The position numbers and the translations under genes are program-made. DNA of 64,000 nt from UBA7985 sp965658725 (lineage in GTDB: Bacteria; Pseudomonadota; Alphaproteobacteria; UBA7985): NCBI GenBank assembly GCA_965658725.1, contig CBFHUI010000003.1:1-64000 (forward strand). The letters are read 5' to 3'. Below, in pieces: positions 33,766 to 43,299 of the stretch; the first letter of the stretch is position 1; every line of letters begins with the position of its first letter. A model generated the notes under the pieces. It did no database searches, was not told the origin of the DNA, and worked only from the letters and a program-made list of their open reading frames with translations.

Positions 33766-35373
33766 TTAGATGTAGAGGTCTTTGAGGTCTTCTTTGCGTT
33801 TGGCGACAAACGCATCCAGTTCGTCCCGCCGGTCTTCAGGCAGGACGGGTTCCTCGTAGTCCTCAAGCCGCTTCTGCCAGATTTCCGTGCAGCGTTCTGT
33901 TGCCGTCCGGCCACCGGCGTCGATCCAATTCTCGTAATTGGTCCAGTCGGAGACCAGCGGCTTGTAGAAGGCGCGATCGAACTTCGCCAACGTGTGCGCT
34001 TCGCCGAAATAATGCCCGCCTGGCGGAACCCCCGCGACAGCTTCGAGCGCCAAAGCTTCAGCGTTGACAGCCACCGGGGAGCAGGTCTCGACCATCTCCT
34101 GAGCCATCTCGACATCCATCACGACCTTCTCGAACGACGCTTGTAAGCCGCCTTCGAGCCAGCCGGCGCCGTGGTAGACCAGATGCGCCCCGCCCAGCGC
34201 GCAGGCCCACAGCGCGTTCATGGACTCATAGGCCGCTTGTGCGTCGCAGGCGTTCGAGGCGCACGCGTTGGACGCGCGATAGGGCAGGCGATACTTGCGC
34301 GCCAACTGCCCCGCAATCATCGTCGCCTGCACATGCTCGGGCGTGCCGAACGCGGGCGCACCGGACTGCAGATCGACGTTTGAGATGTACGAGCCGTAAA
34401 GCACAGGTGCGCCGGGGTTGATCAGCTGGGTTAGAACGATGCAGGCCAGAGCTTCCGCGTTGGACTGTGCAACCGCCGCTGGCACAGAAATCGGTGCCAT
34501 CGCACCCATCAAGCAAAAGGGCGTAATCGACACGGCTTGCCCCCAAGTCGCCATCGCGCGCAGGCCGTCGGTCATGGCGCCGTCGACTTTGCGGGGGGAG
34601 TTGACCGATATCACGGTCGCCAGTGCTGGGTCGGTCTTCATCTGCTCCCGCGTCATTCCGCGAGAAATCGCCATCATGTCGATCGCATCGAGCGCGCGTT
34701 CTTCGCCAATGGCAGAGGCGTGAAAGCTGCGGTCGGTGTAGCGAAGGTTCGCGAGATAGGTGTCGAGGTGCCGGGTGTTGGCGGGCAGTTCCATGGGGGC
34801 GACAGGCTGGTTGCCCACCGAGTGGATCACATCGAAGGATTGAGCAAGCTTCACCAGATCGATGTAATCCGCCATTCCTCCAGACCGCCGTCCCTTAATC
34901 GCATCGTGCACCGATGGCGGTCCGGCGACCAACGTGAAGTTCATGAAATTCTCCCCGAGCCTCAGCTTGCGCTCAGGGTTGCGAGGGGTGAGTTCGAAGT
35001 ACGATGGACAAGTCGCGAGCGCTGCCTCCACGATCTCCCGTCCCAATCGCACGCGGCCGGTCTCGTCATCGGCCAGACCGCCTGCAGCAACAAAGGTATC
35101 CCGGGCGTCCTGCGCCATGAATTCGATGCCAAAGTTTTCAAGGATGTGGATCGACGCGTCGTGGATTTGCTCCAGCGCTTCGGCTGAAACGATGTCTAGA
35201 CCGCCTATGGTGTTTCGGCGGGGCTTGGCAAACGCGCTACCGGCAGTGGCATGAGCGCGCTGGGCTTGCGCGGCGCGAGCGGACCGACCGCCGGCGCGGG
35301 CTTTTCGAGTGCGAGGGGCCGGTGTGGCGGCCTCGCTTTGGCTGGCGCTCTCCTGAGCGCGGGGGCCTGACAT
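33766..35373 (-). CDS. MttB-superfamily methyltransferase (trimethylamine methyltransferase family), copy 1
   Basis: 535-residue TIM-barrel protein of the MttB superfamily, whose characterised non-pyrrolysine members demethylate betaines (MtgB-like) onto a corrinoid protein. Family text is plain: ALEQIHDASIHILENFGIEF, CPSYFELTPRNPERKL, GAPVLYGSYISNVDLQSG, GTPEHVQA and HGAGWLEGGLQASFEK. No in-frame TAG occurs, so it is not a pyrrolysine enzyme. The first 50 residues are an Ala/Arg-rich basic tail. It lies 131 bases downstream of copy 2 on the same strand. The substrate is unknown and no corrinoid partner gene is in the window. Confidence 0.88.
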   Translation of the reverse strand: MSGPRAQESASQSEAATPAPRTRKARAGGRSARAAQAQRAHATAGSAFAKPRRNTIGGLDIVSAEALEQIHDASIHILENFGIEFMAQDARDTFVAAGGLADDETGRVRLGREIVEAALATCPSYFELTPRNPERKLRLGENFMNFTLVAGPPSVHDAIKGRRSGGMADYIDLVKLAQSFDVIHSVGNQPVAPMELPANTRHLDTYLANLRYTDRSFHASAIGEERALDAIDMMAISRGMTREQMKTDPALATVISVNSPRKVDGAMTDGLRAMATWGQAVSITPFCLMGAMAPISVPAAVAQSNAEALACIVLTQLINPGAPVLYGSYISNVDLQSGAPAFGTPEHVQATMIAGQLARKYRLPYRASNACASNACDAQAAYESMNALWACALGGAHLVYHGAGWLEGGLQASFEKVVMDVEMAQEMVETCSPVAVNAEALALEAVAGVPPGGHYFGEAHTLAKFDRAFYKPLVSDWTNYENWIDAGGRTATERCTEIWQKRLEDYEEPVLPEDRRDELDAFVAKRKEDLKDLYI

Positions 35374-35504
35374 GGTGTTTCCTTTCGGACTGAAGAATGA
35401 TGCGGACACCCTAGGCTAGTGCAGGGCCTCCCCTCCTTGCAATCGACAGCGACAAAAGCCGCGCCCTTGCGCCCTCGAACGGAAAAAAGTGCGTTTCAGG
35501 CCGC

Positions 35505-37076
35505 CTAGTCGTCGTCGAAGGAACCGCCTTCCGCGATCCGGCGGTCAACGAAGTCGTTGATTGCGTCCTTGGTGGCTGGATCGATGGCTGGCTCCTGATA
35601 CTCAGAGAGCAGCTGCTTGTAGAGCGTGTTTGCCCGCTCATAGGCGGTCTTGCTGCCGTCTTCCGACCACGTCTCATAGTTCCGCCAGTCCGATAGCATG
35701 GGGGCGTAAAACGCGGTTTCAAAGCGCTCCATGGTTTGTGGCGTGCCGAAGAAGTGCCCGCCCGGGCCTACTTCGGCGATGGCGTCTAGGCCGAGGGTGG
35801 CGTCGCTGACTTCGATGGGCTCCATATAGGATTGCAGCATCTGGATCATGTCCGCATCGATGACCATTTTCTCGAACGAGGCAGACAGCCCGCCTTCCAT
35901 CCATCCTGCCGCGTGCATCACCATATCTGCCCCGCCGGTCATCGTCGCCCAAAGCGACATCTGAGTTTCCCAAGCCGCCTGAGCGTCCGGCACGTTCGCC
36001 GCGCAAACGCCTGAGGAGCGATAGGGCACGCCGTAGCGCCGCGTCAGCTGACCGCCGGCCTGAACCGCTTTAACGAACTCCGGTGTGCCGAAGGCAGGCG
36101 CGCCCGATTTCATGTCCACGTTTGAGGTAAAGCCTCCGTAGATGACCGGTGCGCCCGGTCGTGCACACTGAGCCAGTGCGAGGCCCACAAGGAACTCCGC
36201 ATTCTGCTGCACCAGAGCGCCTGCCAGCGTGACAGGTGCCATGGCTCCGGCCAGCGTGAAGGGCGTCACAACGGAGATCTGGCCGTGCTTGGCATGCTCG
36301 ATGATGCCGTGGCCCATGGGGCTGTCGAGCTTAAGGGGGGAGTTGGTGTTGACGATGGTCATCAGCGAAGGCTCGGCAAGGAATTGCTCCTCGGAAATCC
36401 CCCCGCGCACGATCCGCGCCAATGCCAGCCCATCCGCCGTGCGCTGTGGTCCCAGCGAATAGTTGTGAAAGGCCATGTCGGTGAGAAAGCTGAAATCCCG
36501 CATCGCTTCCAAGTGCCGAATGCGCCGGTCAATGTCGGTTGGCTCCACCGGGTAGCCGGGGATGAATGCCATGCAGTTCAGGCTCTGGATCAGCCGCGTG
36601 AGGTTGCGGAAGTCTTCCCAGTTCCCCTGACGCCGTCCGCCATCGGCGTCTGTTGTGTTGGGTGCTGACGCCACGGGACAAAAGTGGATCTGGCCTTCAC
36701 CAAAGGTCACCGTACGCTCGGGGTTGCGGGCGTGCAGTTTGAAGCTCGAAGGCGCCGTCTTGATGGCGTCTTCGATGAAAGCCGGATCAAACTTGATCAG
36801 GTCTGTGTCAGGCTTAACGTCCACGCCGGCAGCCTTGAACACTGCTTTGGCATCGTCGCCCAGCACTTCCATGCCGACGTCGCTCAGGATCTTGAGCGAT
36901 GCGTGGTGGATGGTCTCGATCTGGTCGGCAGAAAGCGGCTCAATCGGCGGTACGGGGTTCTTCACCGATCCGCGCGGGAGTTGCTTGATCGCAGAGGTGG
37001 CAGCAGCTGCAGCACTCTTCGCACCGCGCCCGCCGGTGCGCCGTCGTCCTCGGGCTTCGCTGTTTCTTTCCGTCAT
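35505..37076 (-). CDS. MttB-superfamily methyltransferase, copy 2
   Basis: 523-residue paralogue of the neighbouring gene. The same blocks are present (QIETIHHASLKILSDVGMEV, APSSFKLHARNPERTV, GAPVIYGGFTSNVDMKSG, GTPEFVKA, HAAGWMEGGLSASFEK), but much of the sequence between them differs, so the pair looks like an old duplication. It too starts with a basic Arg/Gly/Ala tail (GRRRTGGRGAKSAAAAA), lacks TAG, and ends in acidic FDDD. Start ATG 37076 is 120 bases from the divergent alcohol dehydrogenase gene. Role as a C1 methyltransferase is inferred from family. Confidence 0.88.
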   Translation of the reverse strand: MTERNSEARGRRRTGGRGAKSAAAAATSAIKQLPRGSVKNPVPPIEPLSADQIETIHHASLKILSDVGMEVLGDDAKAVFKAAGVDVKPDTDLIKFDPAFIEDAIKTAPSSFKLHARNPERTVTFGEGQIHFCPVASAPNTTDADGGRRQGNWEDFRNLTRLIQSLNCMAFIPGYPVEPTDIDRRIRHLEAMRDFSFLTDMAFHNYSLGPQRTADGLALARIVRGGISEEQFLAEPSLMTIVNTNSPLKLDSPMGHGIIEHAKHGQISVVTPFTLAGAMAPVTLAGALVQQNAEFLVGLALAQCARPGAPVIYGGFTSNVDMKSGAPAFGTPEFVKAVQAGGQLTRRYGVPYRSSGVCAANVPDAQAAWETQMSLWATMTGGADMVMHAAGWMEGGLSASFEKMVIDADMIQMLQSYMEPIEVSDATLGLDAIAEVGPGGHFFGTPQTMERFETAFYAPMLSDWRNYETWSEDGSKTAYERANTLYKQLLSEYQEPAIDPATKDAINDFVDRRIAEGGSFDDD

Positions 37077-37196
37077 GTCTGTTTTCCCGCGTGACGTGTG
37101 TTTTTGCTGGTTTTTCACAGGGTGCCATGTATGCCTGCGCGCACAAGGTCAATGGTCAAAGTTCTGCACATGCAGAAAACAGGAGGAGTGGTCGCT

Positions 37197-38327
37197 ATGA
37201 CGCAAGTAATTGGTCGTTCTGAGTTGGCTTCAGCGGCAACCATCGGCGGGCTCGCTAAAGGATCTGGTACTCCGACGGTGCTGTGGGTCGTGGACCCCGC
37301 CCTGACAGCACCCGGTGCAGGGGCTGGACCGCTGAGCACGCTAGATGAAACCTTGCGCGCGGCCGGTATCAACACCGTTGTCGCCCAAACGACCTTCCCC
37401 CGTGAACCGAAGGTGCCCCAAGTGGATGCGCTGGCGGCCGAGATGCGGGCGGTAAGCAACCCGGTTGTGGTTGCTGTTGGGGGCGGCTCGACCATGGACG
37501 GCGCCAAGCTCGCCGCTGCCGTCGCCGTCGCGCAGGACGAAGCTCTGAGCTACGCTCTGTGCGCGCAGGACTTCAAGGGCGCGCCGCTGCCCACCATTTG
37601 CGTCCCAACCACTTCGGGAACCGGCTCTGAAGCCTCACGCACGTCGATCGCCTCGACCGTAGAGGGGGCAAAGCTGTGGTTCTGGGGCGAGGAGCTGAAG
37701 ACAACGGCGGCTTGCCTGTGGCCCGAGCTGACCGAAACGGTTCCTCGGCATTTCAAAGCCATGTGCGGCTTCGACGCCTTTGCCCATGCCCACGAAAGCG
37801 CAACGGGTAACGGTCGCTCACCCGAAGGCGTGGCCTTTGCCGCGACCGCCATCGCGCACCTGTGCGACCATCTCCCCGCCTACGTGCGTGGTGAGAGTGC
37901 GGAGGCCGCGCGGCTGACTCAGTGGGGGTCGTTTCAGGCGGGTGAAGCACTCAACCTCGGCGGTACGACCATCGGGCACTCCATTGGTCATGCTCTGGGT
38001 TCTGTCCTTCCGGTTGCCCATGGTCACGCCGTCGCCGTTGTGACAGACGCAACCATCACGCTGACCCGTGAAGGCGCGCCGGAGGCGTACACCGACCTTG
38101 AACGTGCGCTTGACCGGGGGCCGCTGGATGAAGTCTGGGCGAACCTGCTCGCCGCGTGCGACACGTCCTTGAAGTTCGATGGGTCAGGTTCGAGCGGGGC
38201 CGAGCTGACTGCTTCGGCTAGCGCTGAAGAGAACCGCGCTATGCGAGACAACACGCCCATGAGTTTCAGTGACGCGAAGTGGGCAGACATTTGCGAAGGC
38301 ATCATGCAGACTTACGGGACCGAATAG
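37197..38327 (+). CDS. Iron-containing (group III) alcohol dehydrogenase
   Basis: 376-residue dehydroquinate synthase-like/Fe-ADH fold enzyme. VAVGGGSTMDGAKLAA binds NAD(P), PTTSGTGSEAS follows, and the metal ligands are visible as Asp and His in GFDAFAHAHES, His in TIGHSIGHALG and His in VAHGHAVAVV. It oxidises an alcohol or reduces an aldehyde or ketone; the substrate is unknown. ATG 37197 has an excellent AGGAGGAG site, rejecting longer frames. It faces away from the two MttB-family genes across a short gap, so a shared regulator or joint function is plausible. Confidence 0.9.
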   Translation: MTQVIGRSELASAATIGGLAKGSGTPTVLWVVDPALTAPGAGAGPLSTLDETLRAAGINTVVAQTTFPREPKVPQVDALAAEMRAVSNPVVVAVGGGSTMDGAKLAAAVAVAQDEALSYALCAQDFKGAPLPTICVPTTSGTGSEASRTSIASTVEGAKLWFWGEELKTTAACLWPELTETVPRHFKAMCGFDAFAHAHESATGNGRSPEGVAFAATAIAHLCDHLPAYVRGESAEAARLTQWGSFQAGEALNLGGTTIGHSIGHALGSVLPVAHGHAVAVVTDATITLTREGAPEAYTDLERALDRGPLDEVWANLLAACDTSLKFDGSGSSGAELTASASAEENRAMRDNTPMSFSDAKWADICEGIMQTYGTE

Positions 38328-38354
38328 CCCGACTGTTTGAAAGGCTCTGTCACC

Positions 38355-38891
38355 ATGACACCGATCCTTGTCCGCCTGCTCACCGCCACCCTGCTGGCCC
38401 TTCCCACCGCTGCCTTGGCGCAGAACAGCAGCGTCTATACCGCTTTGGACCTCGATGCCTGCGCAGGAACGCTGCGGGTGGTTGACGAGCCAACGGGAGA
38501 AACGGCGTGGTCAGGGGTTTGTGCCGGGCACGACGGGATCGCCGTACTGGTTGCCGACGGAGACGACCGCTATGACCTCGACTTTGGTCTCGACAACGAC
38601 CGCTTCGAAACCGCGCCTTTCTTCAACGAACCGCATTCAGTGATCGAATGGCGGCTTAGTGGGGCAGGAGAGGCCTTTGCCGTCATTCACCGGTTTTGGT
38701 CGAGCGGCTTCACGCCGCGCTTTAGTATGCTTGGCGTCTCCAAAGTTGGTCGTCCGGGTGCTCCCGGCTGCCTCGTAGCGCTGTTTGACGGCAGCCTTCC
38801 AGACGCGAACGCGCGTGCTGTTGCTCTGGCGGATGCCATGGTGGACCGCCTCGATTGCGCCCAGTTACCCGCCCCGCTGATGCTGGAATAG
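38355..38891 (+). CDS. Exported protein of unknown function
   Basis: 178 residues with a Sec signal peptide (LVRLLTATLLALPTAALAQ). The mature part has four Cys (DLDACAGTLRV, SGVCAGHDG, APGCLVAL, RLDCAQL), perhaps two disulfides, and acidic loops (VADGDDRYDLDFGLDNDRF). No family recognised. It lies 27 bases after the alcohol dehydrogenase and 49 before the enolase-superfamily gene, so it is likely in the same transcript. Confidence 0.7.
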   Translation: MTPILVRLLTATLLALPTAALAQNSSVYTALDLDACAGTLRVVDEPTGETAWSGVCAGHDGIAVLVADGDDRYDLDFGLDNDRFETAPFFNEPHSVIEWRLSGAGEAFAVIHRFWSSGFTPRFSMLGVSKVGRPGAPGCLVALFDGSLPDANARAVALADAMVDRLDCAQLPAPLMLE

Positions 38892-38940
38892 CCCAGCTTT
38901 CCCCCCCTTCTCCTTTGCCTTTGACGAAAGCCGAGTTGCC

Positions 38941-40059
38941 ATGAAAATCACTGACATTCAGGTCACCACCCACATAGTTCCCTGCGACCCGCCCTATCCG
39001 GCGGCCTGGGATTCAATCCCCCGCGGCACGCTGCCAACGACCATCGTGCGTGTGAAGACGGATACTGGGCTGGAGGGCTTTGGCTCTGGTGATCCTTGCT
39101 ATGGGATTGAGGACTATAAGAAGTATTTCCTTGGTCAGGATCCCCGCGACATGGACCGCCACACGGCAATCATCGACAACATCGGCGCGCATCACTGCCG
39201 CATGTGGCCGCTGGACCTGGCGCTTTGGGATCTTAACGGCAAAATTGAGGGGGAACCGGTCTGGAAGCTGCTGGGCGGCACCAGCCCTGAGGTTCCGCTC
39301 TACGCCTCCACAGGATCACTGCGCGATCCACAGGTGCTGGCCGAAATGGGCAAGGACTACGTGGCTCAAGGCTATGAAGCCATCAAGCTGCGCTTTGGCC
39401 GCCCGTCGGAGGATACCGACATAGAGGCGCTGGCGCGGGTCCGTGACGCGGTCGGCGATGACGTCGCGCTCATGGTTGACGTGAACCATGGCTGGCGCAT
39501 GCCCTGGGACACCCACCCTGGACCGAGCCTCGAAGAAATCATGGCGCTGGAAGCCCGCACGCGCGAGCACAATCTGTTCTGGCTTGAAGAGCCCCTGCAC
39601 AGAGGCGACTACGTCGGAATGAAGGCTTTACGGGACGTGGCGCAGTGCAAAATCGCGGGCGGAGAGATCACCCGTGAAATGCACGAGTGGGATCAAATCA
39701 TGCGCGACGACTGCCTCGATGTTTACCAGCCCGACGTCGTTTTTGTCGGCGGTATGAAGCAACTGATCCAACTGGGGCTGAAAGCCTTTGAGATGGGCCA
39801 CTGGTTTACCCCGCACACGTGGGGCAATGGGCTGGGCATTGTCACCAACGCGCACCTTGTGGCGGCCATTGCAGGCATCCGCGGCGAGAAGCCAGTTTGG
39901 CTGGAATTTGCCCATGACCCACCAGAATTCACCGAATCACCGCGGGACATGTTGCTAACGGATCATCTGATTGCGGCTGACGGGCACCTCGAACTGAGTG
40001 AAAAACCCGGTTGGGGCGTTGAATTGAATGAAGGCTATCTCGCCTCAATACGTGTCTGA
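38941..40059 (+). CDS. Enolase-superfamily enzyme, mandelate racemase-like
   Basis: 372-residue mandelate racemase/muconate lactonising-type enzyme, abstracting a proton alpha to a carboxylate. The three metal ligands are Asp in LMVDVNHGW, Glu in WLEEPLHRGD and Glu in IAGGEITRE. The acid/base residues appear as KLR in AIKLRFGRP (KxK position, with Arg second) and a QPD/HTW Asp-His pair in YQPDVVFVGGM and TPHTWGNGLG, as in the mandelate racemase subgroup. It could be a sugar-acid dehydratase or an epimerase of an amino-acid-like compound; its MttB and importer neighbours favour the latter weakly. Confidence 0.87.
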   Translation: MKITDIQVTTHIVPCDPPYPAAWDSIPRGTLPTTIVRVKTDTGLEGFGSGDPCYGIEDYKKYFLGQDPRDMDRHTAIIDNIGAHHCRMWPLDLALWDLNGKIEGEPVWKLLGGTSPEVPLYASTGSLRDPQVLAEMGKDYVAQGYEAIKLRFGRPSEDTDIEALARVRDAVGDDVALMVDVNHGWRMPWDTHPGPSLEEIMALEARTREHNLFWLEEPLHRGDYVGMKALRDVAQCKIAGGEITREMHEWDQIMRDDCLDVYQPDVVFVGGMKQLIQLGLKAFEMGHWFTPHTWGNGLGIVTNAHLVAAIAGIRGEKPVWLEFAHDPPEFTESPRDMLLTDHLIAADGHLELSEKPGWGVELNEGYLASIRV

Positions 40060-40288
40060 TGCCCCTGAAAAATAGTTACTTTTTCACGTTTTTGACTCTA
40101 GCGGGCTCATTTTTGCTTTCCAAGTCTAAGGACAAACCGTCTTTAGGTAGCGCGTTGGTGGTTGCGTAGCGGTTGCACTTCTCTAATATGCCGCGTGTCG
40201 CATGGCTGTTATTCGCTTTTCGGCGCAGGAGAGAGCGCCAACAACAGCCGATCTCAACAGACACACACTGTTTTCCCTGGGAGGTAAC

Positions 40289-41914
40289 ATGTCCGCAAAG
40301 ACTTGGCTGGGTGGCGAAATGCACCAGTCCGTACTCAAGATGGCCGAAGATGCGCGCGAAGGACGTACGTCGCGCCGTGAATTCCTCGCAACGGCAACCG
40401 CGCTGGGTGTAACCAGCTCTGCCGCGCTCGCGATGATCGGCGCTGCGCCAGCTGCGCTCGCTGATGGCCACAAAAAAATGGGTGGCACGCTGAATGTGTC
40501 CATGATCATCAAAGATGTGCGCGATCCGCGCCTGTTTGACTGGTCGGAAATGGGCAACGTCGCGCGGCACTTCGTTGAACCGCTTGTGCGCTGGAACACT
40601 GACTTTACTTTCTCGCCGCGTCTGCTCGCTGGCTGGGAAGCAAACGATGATGCGTCGGTTTACACCCTCAAGCTCCGTGACGGAGTGATGTGGTCGAACG
40701 GCGATATGCTCACCGCTGAGCACATTGCGTGGAACATCCGCCGCTGGACCGAAGAGACTGAAGGCAACTCCATGCGCGCCCGTGTCGGTACGCTGAACGC
40801 CGACGGTGTTGAGATCGTGGATGCCAATACCATCCGCCTGAACCTCACCCAGCCTGATATCACCATCATTCCGGGCATGTCGGACTATCCGGCGCTGATC
40901 GTTCACCCCGACTTCGGCGGTGACCTGAAGGCCAACCCAATCGGGACCGGTCCTTACGCGCTCGAAGAGTTTGAAGTTGAAGTGGGCGCGCGTCTGGTCA
41001 AGCGTCCGGCCGGCTCCTGGTACGGCGATGCTGTTTGGGGTGAAGTTTACCTCGATGAGATTGTCTACACCGACTACGGTCAGGATCCAGCGCCAGAGAT
41101 CGCGGCCTATGAGGCGGGCGAAGTTGACCTGAACTTCCAGACCGCAGCGTCTCAGGTTGAGCTGATGGACGATCTGGGCTTCACCCGCAGTGAAGTGGCA
41201 ACCGGCGCGACCATCATCGCGCGAGGAAACCAGGACATTGCGCCTTTCGATAACGTCAACTTCCGCCGCGCGCTGGCTCTGGCTGTCTCCAACGAAGACA
41301 TGCTGGAACTGGGCCAAGCGGGTCTGGGCGCTGTCGCTGAGAACCACCACGTCGGTCCGATGCACGAGGAATACGCTGAACTGGCTGACAAGCCGATGCG
41401 TAATGTCGATGCAGCCAAGGCGCTGCTGGAGTCCGAGGGTCTCGCCGGTGCGGAGATCACGTACTCCTACCTCGCTGGTGGCGATTACCGGGAAGACACC
41501 TCGGTTGCCATGATCAACCAGTTCCGTGAAGCAGGCCTGAACGTCGTCGCTGACGGTCGTCCGTCTTCGGACTTCTGGGGCAACTGGATCAACTACCCGT
41601 TCTCAACCACCAACTGGAACGGCCGTCCGCTGGGCGTGCAGATCCTGAACCTCGCCTACCGGGGTGGTGTGGACTGGAACGAGTCGCACTACAACAACCC
41701 TGAGTTTGATGCAGCTCTGGACATGGCCAACGGCCTTGCTGACCCCGATGCGCGCCGCGAAGTCATGGCGAAGTTGCAGAAGATGATGCAGGACGACGGT
41801 GTGATCATCCAGCCTTACTGGCGCGGTATCTTCTCGCACACCAGCGACCGTGTTGTGGGCTACCAGATGCACCAGGCGTTTGAGCACCACTACGAAACCG
41901 TGTCTCTCGCCTAG
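40289..41914 (+). CDS. ABC transporter substrate-binding protein, peptide/opine/nickel (SBP_bac_5) family
   Basis: 541-residue periplasmic binding protein. ATG 40289 follows GGGAGGTAA. The leader carries a twin-arginine signal (TSRREFLATATALGV followed by a hydrophobic stretch), so it is probably TAT-exported, after an unusually long cytoplasmic n-region of about 28 residues. The body shows family-5 features: GGTLNVS start, LVRWNTDFTFSPRLLAGWEAND, TLKLRDGVMWSNGD, and GTGPYALEEF. Ligands of this family are peptides, opines, glycosides, nickel chelates or similar. It is the first gene of a complete importer operon. Confidence 0.9.
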   Translation: MSAKTWLGGEMHQSVLKMAEDAREGRTSRREFLATATALGVTSSAALAMIGAAPAALADGHKKMGGTLNVSMIIKDVRDPRLFDWSEMGNVARHFVEPLVRWNTDFTFSPRLLAGWEANDDASVYTLKLRDGVMWSNGDMLTAEHIAWNIRRWTEETEGNSMRARVGTLNADGVEIVDANTIRLNLTQPDITIIPGMSDYPALIVHPDFGGDLKANPIGTGPYALEEFEVEVGARLVKRPAGSWYGDAVWGEVYLDEIVYTDYGQDPAPEIAAYEAGEVDLNFQTAASQVELMDDLGFTRSEVATGATIIARGNQDIAPFDNVNFRRALALAVSNEDMLELGQAGLGAVAENHHVGPMHEEYAELADKPMRNVDAAKALLESEGLAGAEITYSYLAGGDYREDTSVAMINQFREAGLNVVADGRPSSDFWGNWINYPFSTTNWNGRPLGVQILNLAYRGGVDWNESHYNNPEFDAALDMANGLADPDARREVMAKLQKMMQDDGVIIQPYWRGIFSHTSDRVVGYQMHQAFEHHYETVSLA

Positions 41915-41938
41915 AGCGACATCGGTCTGCCTTTGGGG

Positions 41939-41972
41939 AAGGGGGCGGTTCCAGACCGCCTCCTTTCTTTTT
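41939..41972 (+). terminator. Partial terminator/attenuator after the binding-protein gene
   Basis: AAGGGGGCGGT (41939-41949) pairs with ACCGCCTCCTT (41955-41965) with one G-U pair and a 5-base loop, followed by TCTTTTTG. A terminator here would let the binding protein be made in excess over the permeases. Two further small hairpins follow (41995-42010 and 42016-42028). Confidence 0.7.
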
Positions 41973-42095
41973 GTCCTGAAGAACGTACCATTGGCCTGCC
42001 GGTTGGCAGGTAAGACAGGCGCTGCCTGGCCTGGTGGGGCGAGCCAGAAAAGCGGGTTCTGGTTCTCCTCACCCGGCACAGCGCGATGAGGTTTC

Positions 42096-43283
42096 ATGCT
42101 CACCTTTGCCATTCGAAAGCTGATTATTCTGTTGCTGACGCTGCTGGTGGTCTCGCTGGTCGCCTTTGTCGTCGTAGGTGGTAACGCGCGTGCGCTGCGG
42201 ACCATCGCCATCATCGAACTCGGGCCGCGAACCCCGCAGACCGAGCAGGACCGCTACATCCAGCGCACGATTTTCCACCAGTGCGAGCCGGGCACGGGCA
42301 GTGAAGTTGTCATCGAAGCGCCTGACGATCCGGCGCATCCGAAGGGTTTCTACATCGACCCAGAAAAGTGCCGCGCCCTCTCACTCGCGGAGCGCTATGG
42401 TACGTGGCTGTTTGGCTTTGTGCGCGGCGACTGGGGCGATTCCATCGTCTTCAAGAAGCACATTGCGGGTTATCGCGGTGTGATCACGGACCCGCAGGGC
42501 AATCAGAAGCCCAACAAAGACCCGTGGGGCGTCATCAATGAACGTCTCGCAAATACCGGCATGCTGGCCGCGTGGGTGTTCAGCATCATGGTTCTTCTGG
42601 GGCTGGTTGTTGGCATATTGGCGGGGATGAATGAAGGTTCCATCCGGGATAGGTCGCTCTCGGTGGTTGCGATTGGCTCGACCTCGATGCCGGAGTACGT
42701 CATGGGCATTCTGTTGGTCGTGCTGCTTGCCGGCAACTCGGTGGTGTTCGCTGCACTGGGGAGCTTCATCGACTTTCTGCCCATCGCAGACACGTTCCTC
42801 GGCGCCGATAAATGGGCGCGCAAGAGCCCGCTGCAGGGCTCAGCCAACCTCGATAAAGACGGCCTGACCTTTGCCAACACCGTCCTGCCCGTCGCGGCTG
42901 TTGTCATCTATGGTTTCGGCTACATCGCGCGGATGACGCGCGCCTCCATGGCAGAGGCCATGGGCTCGCAGTACGTGCGAACCGCCGTGCTCAAGGGCGT
43001 GCCGCGGCATCAGGTCGTTCTGAAACACGCCTTGCGCAACGCGCTGATCGCGCCCTTTACCGTGATTATGTTGCAGTTCCCCTACTTGCTCTCCGGGCTT
43101 GTGGTGGTCGAGGTGATTTTCTCCTGGAAGGGCTTTGGCTGGGCACTCAACGCAGGCGCGTCGAACATGGACTACAACCTGATCCTGGCCTGTTCAGTGG
43201 TATCGGTGATTGTGGTCCTGCTGACTCAGTTCATTTCAGACATCGGATACGTGCTGCTCAATCCACGTATCCGAGTGGCTTAG
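42096..43283 (+). CDS. ABC transporter permease (DppB-type) with large insertion
   Basis: 395-residue inner-membrane permease. The first helix is followed by a polar loop of about 110 residues (44-140, with Cys in IFHQCEPG and PEKCRAL) before the core; typical DppB proteins are about 310-340 residues. The core and the EAA loop (ASMAEAMGSQYVRTAVLKGVPRHQVVLKHALRNAL) match the family. The two loop cysteines could form a disulfide in the periplasm. It begins 181 bases after the binding-protein gene. Confidence 0.88.
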   Translation: MLTFAIRKLIILLLTLLVVSLVAFVVVGGNARALRTIAIIELGPRTPQTEQDRYIQRTIFHQCEPGTGSEVVIEAPDDPAHPKGFYIDPEKCRALSLAERYGTWLFGFVRGDWGDSIVFKKHIAGYRGVITDPQGNQKPNKDPWGVINERLANTGMLAAWVFSIMVLLGLVVGILAGMNEGSIRDRSLSVVAIGSTSMPEYVMGILLVVLLAGNSVVFAALGSFIDFLPIADTFLGADKWARKSPLQGSANLDKDGLTFANTVLPVAAVVIYGFGYIARMTRASMAEAMGSQYVRTAVLKGVPRHQVVLKHALRNALIAPFTVIMLQFPYLLSGLVVVEVIFSWKGFGWALNAGASNMDYNLILACSVVSVIVVLLTQFISDIGYVLLNPRIRVA

Positions 43284-43299
43284 GGGGCGAGGGGTCATC

